Shown here piece by piece: positions 1-7,076 of a DNA stretch of 64,000 bases. How positions within the stretch are numbered: position 1 is the first letter of the stretch; every line of letters begins with the position of its first letter. The notes below the pieces were generated by a model. That model was not told the origin of the DNA, searched no databases, and was given only the letters and a program-made list of their open reading frames with translations. Position numbers and translations under genes: made by a program. Source of the stretch: Hymenobacter rubripertinctus (GTDB lineage Bacteria > Bacteroidota > Bacteroidia > Cytophagales > Hymenobacteraceae). The stretch is from assembly GCF_003583925.1 (NCBI RefSeq), contig NZ_QYCN01000004.1, positions 269,014 to 333,013 of the forward strand, in the 5' to 3' direction.

Positions 1-447
1 GCCGGTAGCCGTTACTTTGGCGTTCAGGAAATCGAACTGCTGGAGCGGAATGCGGCCGGTGAGTTCAGTGCCTTTCTCCGAGTAGCCAATGCCCGGCTCG
101 AAGGCAAAGCGCGGCCCCAGGGGTAACGTGGCATACAGGCCGGCATAAAAGCCGGGCTTCGCAGACTTCGTTATGGCCCCGTTGGTATAATCGGTCAGGT
201 CGGTGAACGTGTTGACGGCGTCGCCCGAAATATCCGCCACGTTCAGGCCGGCCCGGACGCCGAACTGCACGCCACCGGTAGCCGAAGAGGCAGAGGAGGC
301 GGAATAGGAGGGCACCGGGCGGGCCTGGGCCTTGCCGGTATATGCCGGTACGCGGTGGGGGCGCACCTGAGCCTGGGAAGCCGTGGCAAAAGCCGAAATC
401 AAGAGGGTAGCCGCAGCCAGGCGGCCGAAAAGTCGCTTCGTATTCAT
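1..447 (-). CDS. Outer-membrane beta-barrel (porin-family) protein, 3' end outside window
   Basis: The reading frame runs leftward from an ATG at 445-447 and is open to the window edge, giving 149 codons. It starts with a basic n-region and a hydrophobic stretch ending in an Ala-X-Ala type site (SQAQ near residue 33), typical of a Sec signal peptide. A low-complexity Ser/Ala linker follows. Then come alternating hydrophobic/polar strands (VQFGVRAGLNVADISGD, GFYAGLYATLPL, FEPGIGYSEKG) matching the small outer-membrane barrel family of Bacteroidota (OMP_b-brl / PorT-like). Function and ligand cannot be assigned. It is divergent from the aromatic amino-acid operon. The C-terminal part is not visible. 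Confidence 0.75.
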   Translation of the reverse strand, partial: MNTKRLFGRLAAATLLISAFATASQAQVRPHRVPAYTGKAQARPVPSYSASSASSATGGVQFGVRAGLNVADISGDAVNTFTDLTDYTNGAITKSAKPGFYAGLYATLPLGPRFAFEPGIGYSEKGTELTGRIPLQQFDFLNAKVTATG

Positions 448-774
448 CTGTCAGGAAGTTTTGGGAGGAAGGCCGGCCGCCGCGTTGCGCAGGGTGGGTA
501 GCCGATTATGGAGAGGGCATATTGCAAAACCGTGCCAGTTTCCGGGAGATGATTGGCCCGCAGGCAGCTTTCACGGATTTCAAAAAAGATAAGATCCTGT
601 TATTCAGTCAAAACAAGGCGGGCGCGAAAAGCTCTTGCAGCAGCTCCTCATGCCGCCCGCCGGATGGGTTGCCCGCGGGCGGTCAAGCGTTGGTCAGACA
701 GTTTTCTTCTGCTTCGGATTTGGAATTATCAACTGCCCGCCCCACCTTGCCCCCAGCAAAGCCCCCTATCACAC
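448..774. other. Divergent intergenic region upstream of the aromatic operon leader
   Basis: No convincing gene is seen. Several short open frames here look like chance GC-rich frames. A weak promoter-like pair lies at 690-692 (TTG) and 715-722 (ends TTTG), about 22 bases apart, and could start the leader transcript. This assignment is tentative. Confidence 0.35.
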
Positions 775-852
775 ATGCTTCAGCCCACGGCCCGCTTCTT
801 TTTTAGCTATTACTTCTACTACCTCTCCGGTAGTCGAGCGGCCGTCCTGTAG
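775..852 (+). CDS. Leader peptide of the phenylalanine/tyrosine operon (25 aa)
   Basis: A short frame starts at ATG 775 and stops at TAG 850. Its core is FFFSYYFYY (residues 8-16), so eight of nine consecutive codons are Phe or Tyr. It ends 20 bases before a strong intrinsic terminator (873-907), which itself lies 77 bases before prephenate dehydratase. Leader peptides rich in the end-product amino acid ahead of a terminator are the hallmark of ribosome-mediated attenuation, as in pheL, trpL and hisL. Here both Phe and Tyr codons are present and the genes downstream make both amino acids. No Shine-Dalgarno is seen, as is usual in this phylum. Translation of this frame is inferred from its composition and position. 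Confidence 0.8.
   Translation: MLQPTARFFFSYYFYYLSGSRAAVL
819..842 (+). promoter_or_regulatory. Putative alternative RNA hairpin / antiterminator segment in the leader
   Basis: A 6-bp inverted repeat (ACTACC / GGTAGT, loop TCTCC) spans the last two Tyr codons of the leader peptide, so a ribosome stalled there would disrupt it. The bases at 835-842 (CGAGCGGC) can pair at six of eight positions with 876-883, the left arm of the terminator, and could form an antiterminator. No perfect antiterminator was found by eye, so the exact alternative fold is unproven. Confidence 0.4.
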
Positions 853-872
853 CATTTCTAACCGAAATTTTC

Positions 873-907
873 AGCGCCTCCCGACACTTGCGGGAGGCGC
901 TTTTTTT
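873..907 (+). terminator. Intrinsic terminator/attenuator before pheA
   Basis: A perfect 11-bp GC-rich stem (AGCGCCTCCCG 873-883 with CGGGAGGCGCT 891-901) has a 7-base loop and is followed by a T run through 907. It sits on the + strand between the leader peptide and prephenate dehydratase, with no other + strand gene upstream in the window. Its natural role is therefore to stop the operon's own leader transcript. Confidence 0.85.
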
Positions 908-984
908 GTGCCCGCTCCCACTGCATCTCACTCCCACCGACCCGAACAGCCACTCACCGTCTCACTAGTTCTCTGCCTCATTAC

Positions 985-1872
985 ATGGTTGCCATTCAGG
1001 GTTTCGAAGGATGTTTCCACCAGATTGCCGCCCGCCAGCACTTCGGCGCGCACGTGGCCGTGCTGCCCTGCGGCTCGTTCGGGCAGCTAACGGCGGCCGT
1101 GAGCAGCGGGGCCGCCACAGCGGCCGTAATGGCTATCGAGAATTCCATTGCGGGTAGTATTCTGCCCAATTACACGCTGCTGCGCCGGACCGGGCTGCGG
1201 GTGGCGGGCGAGGTGTACCTGCACATCCGCCAGCACCTGCTGGCCTTACCGGGCCAGACGCTGGCCGACATCCGGGAGGTGCATTCTCACCCGATGGCAT
1301 TACTCCAGTGTGCCGATTTTCTGGCCGGCTACCCGCACTGGCAGCTGGTGGAAACCGCGGATACGGCCCTGAGCGCCCGCCATATCCGGGAGCAGCAGCG
1401 GCCGGGCGTGGCGGCCGTGGCCGGGCAGCTGGCCGCCGACTTATTCGACCTGGAGTTGCTGGCCCCCGATATCCACGCCGAGCCCCACAACTACACCCGG
1501 TTTCTGGTGCTCATGCGCCCCGCAGATGTGGCTCAGGAAACGGGCCCCAACAAAGCGTCCCTGTATTTCGAGGCGCCCCACACCCCCGGCAGTCTGGCCC
1601 GGGTGCTCGCGGCGGTAGCGGCCGAGGGCGTGAATTTGTCCAAGCTGCAATCGTGCCCCCAACCGGGCCGCGTCTGGCACTACTACTTCCACGCCGACCT
1701 CGAATTCGACGACCCCGCCCAGCTGGCCGCTACGCTGGCCGCGCTGGCCCCCCTCACCGAGGGCCTGCAAGTGCTGGGGGCCTACCGCCGGGGCGCGTCG
1801 CCCCACCCCTTGGCTTCCTCCCCGGCGGCAGATAAGGCGTCAGCTCAGATTTATTTGCCGGCGGAGCAATAG
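985..1872 (+). CDS. pheA: Prephenate dehydratase
   Basis: Converts prephenate to phenylpyruvate, the committed step to phenylalanine, in the cytoplasm. The 295-residue protein has the periplasmic-binding-fold catalytic domain (residues about 1-180: GFEGCFHQIAA near the start, AIENSIAGSI, and the catalytic Thr in NYTRFLVL). An ACT regulatory domain follows (about 190-275: APHTPGSLARVLAAVAAEGVNLSKLQS), where phenylalanine usually binds. The classical ESRP motif reads QSCP here. It stands alone, without a fused chorismate mutase; that activity is supplied by the fused DAHP synthase at the end of the operon. It is the first gene after the Phe/Tyr leader and attenuator. A short Pro/Ala/Ser tail follows the ACT domain. 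The ATG start matches the usual family N-terminus. Confidence 0.93.
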   Translation: MVAIQGFEGCFHQIAARQHFGAHVAVLPCGSFGQLTAAVSSGAATAAVMAIENSIAGSILPNYTLLRRTGLRVAGEVYLHIRQHLLALPGQTLADIREVHSHPMALLQCADFLAGYPHWQLVETADTALSARHIREQQRPGVAAVAGQLAADLFDLELLAPDIHAEPHNYTRFLVLMRPADVAQETGPNKASLYFEAPHTPGSLARVLAAVAAEGVNLSKLQSCPQPGRVWHYYFHADLEFDDPAQLAATLAALAPLTEGLQVLGAYRRGASPHPLASSPAADKASAQIYLPAEQ

Positions 1873-1949
1873 AGCGGTTCTGCCCGCTTTTCAGACACTT
1901 TCAGCAGCTCCCGTCACCCCATCAGCGCACCCCATCAGCGCACCCCACC

Positions 1950-3110
1950 ATGCAAGTTGCCAGCCGCCTTCAGCACACCCAGGAGTATTATTTCTCGCAG
2001 AAGCTGCGCGAAATTGCCGCCCTCAACCAGACCGGCGAGCCGGTCATCAACCTGGGCATCGGCAGCCCCGATTTGCCGCCCCACCCGCGGGTGGTGGCCG
2101 CCCTGAGCGCCGCCGCCGCCCGGCCCGACACCCACGCCTACCAGAGCTACCAGGGCGTGCCCGCCCTGCGCCAGGCCATGGCTGGCTGGTACCGGCGCCA
2201 GTACGGCGTAACGCTCGATCCGGGCACCGAAATCCTGCCCCTACTGGGGTCTAAGGAAGGCATTATGCACGTGAGCATGACTCTGCTCGAAGCTGGCGAC
2301 GAGGTGCTGATTCCGAACCCCGGCTACCCCGCCTACCGCGCCGCCGCCCACCTGAGCGGGGCCACGCCCGTGCCCTACGACCTGACGGCCGCCAGCAACT
2401 GGCTGCCCGACCTGGAGGCGCTGGCCACCCGGGACCTGCGCCGGGTGAAGCTCATGTGGGTGAACTATCCGCACATGCCCACCGGCACGCCGCCGCCGGC
2501 CGGCTTTTTCGAGCGGCTGGTGGCCTTCGCCGCCGCCCACGATATGCTGCTGGTCCACGACAACCCGTACAGCTTCATTCTCAACGAGCAGCCTGCCCAG
2601 AGCCTGCTGGCCACGCCCGGGGCGCGGGCGGTGGTGCTGGAGCTGAACTCGCTGAGCAAGTCGCACAACATGGCCGGCTGGCGGGTGGGGCTGCTGGCCG
2701 GCCGCGCCGATGTGCTCCAGGAGGTGCTGCGCTTCAAGAGCAACCTCGATTCGGGCATGTTTCTGCCGGTGCAGCTGGCGGCCGTAGAGGCCCTGAACCT
2801 CGACGAAAGCTGGTACCAGGAGCTCAACGCTCACTACCGCGCCCGCCGCGAGCTGGTGCTGGAACTGTTAGCGCTGCTGGGCTGCCAGCCCGCGCCCGGG
2901 CAAGTGGGCCTGTTTGTGTGGGCCGCCGTGCCGCCCGCCTACGCCGACGGTTATGCTCTGAGCGACGAAATTCTGCGCGACGCCCGCGTATTCCTCACGC
3001 CCGGCGGCATTTTCGGCAGCAACGGCAGCGGCTTCATCCGCGTGAGCCTGTGCCAGACGCCGGAAGTGTTACAGCAGGCGTTGCAGCGGGTGCGGGAGGC
3101 GCGGGAGTAG
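1950..3110 (+). CDS. PLP-dependent class I/II aminotransferase (probable aromatic aminotransferase)
   Basis: A 386-residue fold-type I aminotransferase. Visible motifs are SYQGVPALRQAM, GSKEGI (about 100), IPNPGYPAY (about 121), the substrate Asn in VNYPHMPTG (about 172), HDNPYS with the cofactor-binding Asp/Tyr (204, 207), and the Schiff-base lysine in NSLSKSHNMAGWR (K237). The family covers aspartate, LL-diaminopimelate and aromatic aminotransferases. Its place between prephenate dehydratase and prephenate dehydrogenase suggests it converts phenylpyruvate and 4-hydroxyphenylpyruvate to Phe and Tyr with glutamate. The substrate is inferred from position. It begins 77 bases after pheA, after a short direct duplication of CCCATCAGCGCAC (1919-1944). 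Confidence 0.88.
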   Translation: MQVASRLQHTQEYYFSQKLREIAALNQTGEPVINLGIGSPDLPPHPRVVAALSAAAARPDTHAYQSYQGVPALRQAMAGWYRRQYGVTLDPGTEILPLLGSKEGIMHVSMTLLEAGDEVLIPNPGYPAYRAAAHLSGATPVPYDLTAASNWLPDLEALATRDLRRVKLMWVNYPHMPTGTPPPAGFFERLVAFAAAHDMLLVHDNPYSFILNEQPAQSLLATPGARAVVLELNSLSKSHNMAGWRVGLLAGRADVLQEVLRFKSNLDSGMFLPVQLAAVEALNLDESWYQELNAHYRARRELVLELLALLGCQPAPGQVGLFVWAAVPPAYADGYALSDEILRDARVFLTPGGIFGSNGSGFIRVSLCQTPEVLQQALQRVREARE

Positions 3111-3124
3111 TGCGTAAAGGCCCT

Positions 3125-3346
3125 GTCGTCCTGAGTGGAGCGAAGGACCTTATCATCAATAAACGGTCATGGAACACATTTTTCATTGATGTAGCGTCAT
3201 AGTTCTGTCGTTTTACCTCACATCCCGGCTCCCTCCCCTCAACAGGAAGGGGAAGTCCGCTGCCCAAGGTTATACACCAACGTGAAGTATACCTTAACAA
3301 CGATGCTTTCCCACGTAATAAGGTCCTTCGCTCCGCTCAGGATGAC
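3125..3346. repeat. Inverted pair of a GGAGCGAAGGACCTTAT-type intergenic repeat
   Basis: The 29-base segment 3125-3153 and its reverse complement at 3318-3346 match at 27 of 29 positions and enclose about 165 bases. The pair lies between two co-directional operon genes rather than at the end of a convergent pair. No gene is seen inside. Confidence 0.7.
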
Positions 3347-3379
3347 CCTATCTTTCCCTTCATTTCCCCATCTCACGTA

Positions 3380-4225
3380 ATGGTTGTTACCATCATCGGC
3401 ATTGGCCTTATCGGCGGCTCGCTGGCCTTGAGCCTCAAGGAAACCGGGCTGGCCCACCACATCATCGGGGTGGATCAGAGCCCGGAAAATCTGCGGCAGG
3501 CGGTGGCGCTGGGCCTGCTTGATGAGCCTAGCTCCGACCTGGCCGAAGCCGTGGGCCGGGCCGACCTGGTGGTGGTGGCGGTGCCGATGGATGCCATGCT
3601 CACGGTGCTGCCCCAGGTGCTCGACGCGGCCACCGACCGGCAGGTGGTGTTCGACGTGGGCTCAACCAAGGCCCTGCTGCTGGCCCGGGTGGCCGATCAC
3701 CCCAACCGCCGTCGCTTCGTGGCCGTGCACCCGATGGCGGGCACCGAATACTCGGGCCCTGAGGCGGCCGTGCCGGGCCTGTTCCGGGGTAAAACGCTGG
3801 TCGTGTGCGATGCGCAGGCCAGCGCCCCCGATGCCGTGGCCCGGGTGGAGGCCGTGTTCGGGCGGCTGGCCATGCGGCTGGTGTACATGGATGCCCAGGC
3901 CCACGACCTGCACACGGCCTACGTGTCGCACATTTCGCACATCACCTCCTTCGCCCTGGCCCTCACCGTACTGAAAAAGGAGCAGAGCGACCAGCAGATT
4001 TTTGCTTTGGCCAGCGGCGGCTTCGAGTCGACGGTGCGCCTGGCCAAAAGCTCGCCCGATATGTGGGTGCCCATCTTCCGCCAGAACCGCGACAACGTGC
4101 TCGATGTACTCGATGAGCACCTGCGCCAACTCCGGCACCTGCGCGAGCTGCTGGCTACCGGCGACGACGCGGGGATGTACGAACAGATTCAGCAGGCCAA
4201 TCTGATCAAGAAGATTTTGAAGTGA
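3380..4225 (+). CDS. tyrA: Prephenate dehydrogenase
   Basis: Oxidatively decarboxylates prephenate to 4-hydroxyphenylpyruvate, the tyrosine branch. The 281-residue protein opens with a Rossmann motif (IGIGLIGGSLA, residues about 6-16). It has the conserved FDVGSTKA and HPMAGTEYSGP blocks of the TyrA family, the latter around residue 119-130. A helical dimerisation domain with HISHITSFALAL follows, then the GFESTVRLAKSSPDMW region. It has no ACT or chorismate mutase domain. It belongs to the Phe/Tyr operon, but intergenic spacers of 269 bases upstream and 179 bases downstream both carry long inverted repeats. The ATG at 3380 gives the family's usual N-terminus. Confidence 0.93.
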   Translation: MVVTIIGIGLIGGSLALSLKETGLAHHIIGVDQSPENLRQAVALGLLDEPSSDLAEAVGRADLVVVAVPMDAMLTVLPQVLDAATDRQVVFDVGSTKALLLARVADHPNRRRFVAVHPMAGTEYSGPEAAVPGLFRGKTLVVCDAQASAPDAVARVEAVFGRLAMRLVYMDAQAHDLHTAYVSHISHITSFALALTVLKKEQSDQQIFALASGGFESTVRLAKSSPDMWVPIFRQNRDNVLDVLDEHLRQLRHLRELLATGDDAGMYEQIQQANLIKKILK

Positions 4226-4366
4226 GACCGACGTAGGGGCGGGGCTTGCCCCCGTCCGCCGCCTGAAGAGCACGCACGCACGAATGAATGAACGACGACA
4301 GCATCACTCTTTCAACGATTTCGTTTTGGCGGCGGGCGGGGGCAAGCCCCGCCCCTACGTCGGTCT
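4225..4366. repeat. 39-bp inverted repeat, family A (GTAGGGGCGGGGCTTGCCCC type)
   Basis: The arms at 4225-4263 and 4328-4366 are inverted copies with one mismatch in 39. The left arm begins on the last base of the tyrA stop codon. The core recurs at 26852-27013, after truA. It lies inside the Phe/Tyr operon, before the DAHP synthase gene, so a simple terminator role would split the operon. Confidence 0.8.
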
Positions 4367-4404
4367 TTTAATCCAACCAACCGCAATCTTCAACCAACTA
4401 CCCC

Positions 4405-5496
4405 ATGAGCCAACCGCAAACCGCTGCCGAAATGGCCGTCAAGAACGATTTCCCCGGTAAGAAACCGCTGATTATTTCCGGGCCCTGCTCGGCCGAAACC
4501 GAGGAGCAGCTCATTGAAACCTGCACCCGGCTGGCCGCTACCGGCAAAGTCGATATGCTGCGGGCCGGCATCTGGAAGCCGCGCACCAAGCCGGGCATGT
4601 TCGAGGGTATCGGGACTAAGGGGCTGCCCTGGTTGCAGAAGGCCAAGGAGCTGACGGGCCTGCCTACCACCGTGGAAGTGGCCACTCCCAAGCACGTGGA
4701 AGACGCGCTGGCGTTTGAAGTGGACGTGCTCTGGATTGGCGCCCGCACCACCGTCAACCCGTTTTCGGTGCAGGCCATTGCCGATGCCCTGCGCGGGACA
4801 GACGTGCCGGTGTTCATCAAAAACCCCGTGCACCCCGACCTGGAGCTGTGGCTGGGCGCGGTGGAGCGCCTGGCCAAGGCCGGCGTGCAGAACATCGGCC
4901 TGATTCACCGGGGCTTTGCCAGCTACGGCAACACCGAGTACCGCAACGCGCCCATGTGGCATTTGCCCATCGAGATGAAGCGCCGCCTGCCCGGCATGCC
5001 GCTGATCTGCGACCCGAGCCACATCTGCGGCAACCGCGCCGGCCTGGCTGCCGTGGCCCAGAAGTCCATCAACCTCGATTTTGACGGGCTGATGCTCGAA
5101 TCGCACATCGACCCCGACAACGCCTGGAGCGACGCCAAGCAGCAAGTGACGCCCCAGCGCCTGGCCGAGTTGCTCGATGGCCTGGTGTGGCGCCACGAAA
5201 CCAGCGACCAGCAGGAGTTTCTGACGGTGCTGGCCACGCTGCGCGAGCAAATCAACCAGCTCGACGACGAAATTCTGCACCTGTTGGGCCGCCGCATGCA
5301 GGTGGCCGAAAGCATCGGCACCTACAAAAAGGAAAACGACATCACGATTCTGCAAACCAGCCGCTGGAACGAGATTCTGGAGCGCGGCATGCAGAAGGGC
5401 GACCAGCTGGGCCTCACCCACGACTTCATTCGCAAGTATTTCGATGCCGTCCACCTCGAATCCATCAACCGCCAGAACCGCGTGATGAGCCGGTAG
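4405..5496 (+). CDS. Bifunctional DAHP synthase / chorismate mutase
   Basis: The 363-residue fusion makes DAHP from phosphoenolpyruvate and erythrose 4-phosphate, the entry to the shikimate pathway, and converts chorismate to prephenate. The N-terminal part (about 10-265) is a type I-beta DAHP synthase TIM barrel: SGPCSAE, LRAGIWKPRTKPGMFEG, TTVEVATPKH, GARTTVNPF, FIKNP, LIHRGF and CDPSHICGNR are visible. The C-terminal part (about 270-363) is an AroQ-type helical chorismate mutase with LREQINQLDDEILHLLGRRMQVAESIGTYKKEN. This arrangement is common in Bacteroidota. As last gene of the operon it supplies the prephenate used by the two preceding enzymes. The mutase domain may also act as the feedback sensor, as in related fusions. 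Confidence 0.93.
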   Translation: MSQPQTAAEMAVKNDFPGKKPLIISGPCSAETEEQLIETCTRLAATGKVDMLRAGIWKPRTKPGMFEGIGTKGLPWLQKAKELTGLPTTVEVATPKHVEDALAFEVDVLWIGARTTVNPFSVQAIADALRGTDVPVFIKNPVHPDLELWLGAVERLAKAGVQNIGLIHRGFASYGNTEYRNAPMWHLPIEMKRRLPGMPLICDPSHICGNRAGLAAVAQKSINLDFDGLMLESHIDPDNAWSDAKQQVTPQRLAELLDGLVWRHETSDQQEFLTVLATLREQINQLDDEILHLLGRRMQVAESIGTYKKENDITILQTSRWNEILERGMQKGDQLGLTHDFIRKYFDAVHLESINRQNRVMSR

Positions 5497-5719
5497 CGAA
5501 GCCAAGCAGGCGCTGCCAGGATGAGCGGCGCGAAGCCCGGGCAGAACCCGAAGAGCAGCGGAGTAAATCTATCTTTCCCGCGTGCCCAAGCCCGGATAAG
5601 TCTGAAGCCCCTGGCGTACTCCCGTCGGGGGCTTTGGATTTGGGCCGGATTCTGATGCGCAGAAAAGCCGAAGCTGCGGCGCGGTCCTGCGGGTGGCCCG
5701 GCTTTATTTCCCTGACAGC

Positions 5720-5749
5720 GCTACTCCGTTTTTTGCGGAGTAGCAGTCT
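5720..5749 (+). terminator. Hairpin with T run at the end of the aromatic operon
   Basis: A 9-bp stem (GCTACTCCG 5720-5728 with CGGAGTAGC about 5736-5744) is followed by a run of T. It overlaps the last codons of the convergent TPR gene. It could end the + strand aromatic operon. A weaker hairpin lies at 5605-5633. Confidence 0.45.
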
Positions 5750-6887
5750 TTTTCACGCTGGATGGGGTGGGTTCGCTCGTTTTTGGGATCAGGGGCTTTT
5801 TGGCGGCGGGCTTCTTCGGAGCGGTAGTGGTGGAAGTTTCGGCCGGTTTTTTAGCCGCTGCCGGCGTTTTCGCAGCAACGGGCTTTATTGGTCCGGGCTT
5901 TACTGTTGCGGGTTTTACTGTTGCGGGTTTTGCGGGAGTAGCAGCCGGTTTTTCGGGCACTTCGGCCACCGCTTCCTCGGTGGGCGGGGCCGCTTGCGGA
6001 GTGCTCAGCTGCTGAATCCGCTCCTCAATTTCCTTCATCAGGAAACCCGCGTCTTCTTTATGATGAGCATCGGGAAAAAGGAACTGAGCACTGCGGGCGT
6101 GGTAGCGGGCTTTTTCCAGGTCGCGGAGCTCCAGCAGCACAAAGGCCAGGTTGAGGTGAACGGTGGGGTTGTTGGGGCGCAGCTCCAGGGAGCGTTCAAA
6201 GGGGCCGAGGCTTTCCGGAAACCGGCCCAGGCGCTGGTAGGCGTAGCCCAGGGCAAAGTAGGAAACGTAGTCGCCCTGGCCGTGGGCGTGGGCCTCCTGG
6301 TAGGCCGCGATGGTGCGCCGGAACACCTCGTCCTCGCCCAGGCGCTGCTCGGCGCAGTCGCACTGCTGCACGGCGTAGAAATAGTCGCCCAGGGCACGGG
6401 CCAGGCGGTAATTGTCGGGATACTGCCGGTAGAGGCGTTCCAGCACCCGGCGCACCGCGAAATTGTGGCGCACCGTATCCTGACTCAGCACCCGCAGGCT
6501 GTCGGGGGCCGGGTCGGTGAGCCGGAGGTTGCGGAAGGCGAAACGGGTGAGGCCCTCAGTGGCAGTGTAGTAGGTCAGGGCCAGATTGGCTTTCTGCAAC
6601 ACCACAGCCGGTACGGTATTGGCCGAATCGAGCTCCTGGAGCAGCTGCCAGGCACTTTCGTAGCGGCGGTCCAGCTCCAGCTGCCGGGCCTGGCGCAGGG
6701 CCCGGGTCTGGGTGGCCAAGGCAGCGGTGCGGGCGTTGGCGGCGGCCGTGGCCGCCGCCTTCAGGGCCAGCGAATCGGGGGCCGGAGCCGTTGGCCGACT
6801 CGTTGCGGCCTGGGCACAGGCGGGCCGGCGGGCCAGCAGGCTGCCCGAGAGCAGCAGAAAAAGCAGCAGCAGCAGCGAACGATTCAT
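5721..6887 (-). CDS. Secreted TPR-repeat protein with Ala/Pro/Lys-rich tail
   Basis: The start is set at the ATG in 6885-6887, because it gives a clean signal peptide (MNRSLLLLLFLLLSGSLLA). The frame could extend upstream but only with non-protein-like sequence. The mature part (about 30-290) contains several tetratricopeptide-like helical pairs, clearest at DYVSYFALGYAYQRLGRFPE and NPTVHLNLAFVLLELRDLEK, so it is likely a periplasmic or outer-membrane-associated scaffold. The last 90 residues are a Lys/Pro/Ala-rich, probably disordered tail with a short internal duplication (ATVKP twice). A CATCTTTG-like -7 element lies just upstream. The protein's partners are unknown. It is convergent with the aromatic operon and divergent from the acyltransferase. 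Confidence 0.75.
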   Translation of the reverse strand: MNRSLLLLLFLLLSGSLLARRPACAQAATSRPTAPAPDSLALKAAATAAANARTAALATQTRALRQARQLELDRRYESAWQLLQELDSANTVPAVVLQKANLALTYYTATEGLTRFAFRNLRLTDPAPDSLRVLSQDTVRHNFAVRRVLERLYRQYPDNYRLARALGDYFYAVQQCDCAEQRLGEDEVFRRTIAAYQEAHAHGQGDYVSYFALGYAYQRLGRFPESLGPFERSLELRPNNPTVHLNLAFVLLELRDLEKARYHARSAQFLFPDAHHKEDAGFLMKEIEERIQQLSTPQAAPPTEEAVAEVPEKPAATPAKPATVKPATVKPGPIKPVAAKTPAAAKKPAETSTTTAPKKPAAKKPLIPKTSEPTPSSVKKTATPQKTE

Positions 6888-7076
6888 GGAAGGCAAAGAT
6901 GCGGGAATTTGGCTGGGTGGGCCAGCGGGGGACGGCTCCCGCAAAGTCTGAAGCGGGAGCCGATTGGGTTGGCGGGGCGCGCGAAAAACGCGAAGTATGC
7001 GGGGCGGCGGCGGCCGGGGCAACTCCGGCGGCCGGGCGCAGTACAATTCCCACCAAAATCTGCTTTTCTTGCGCTT

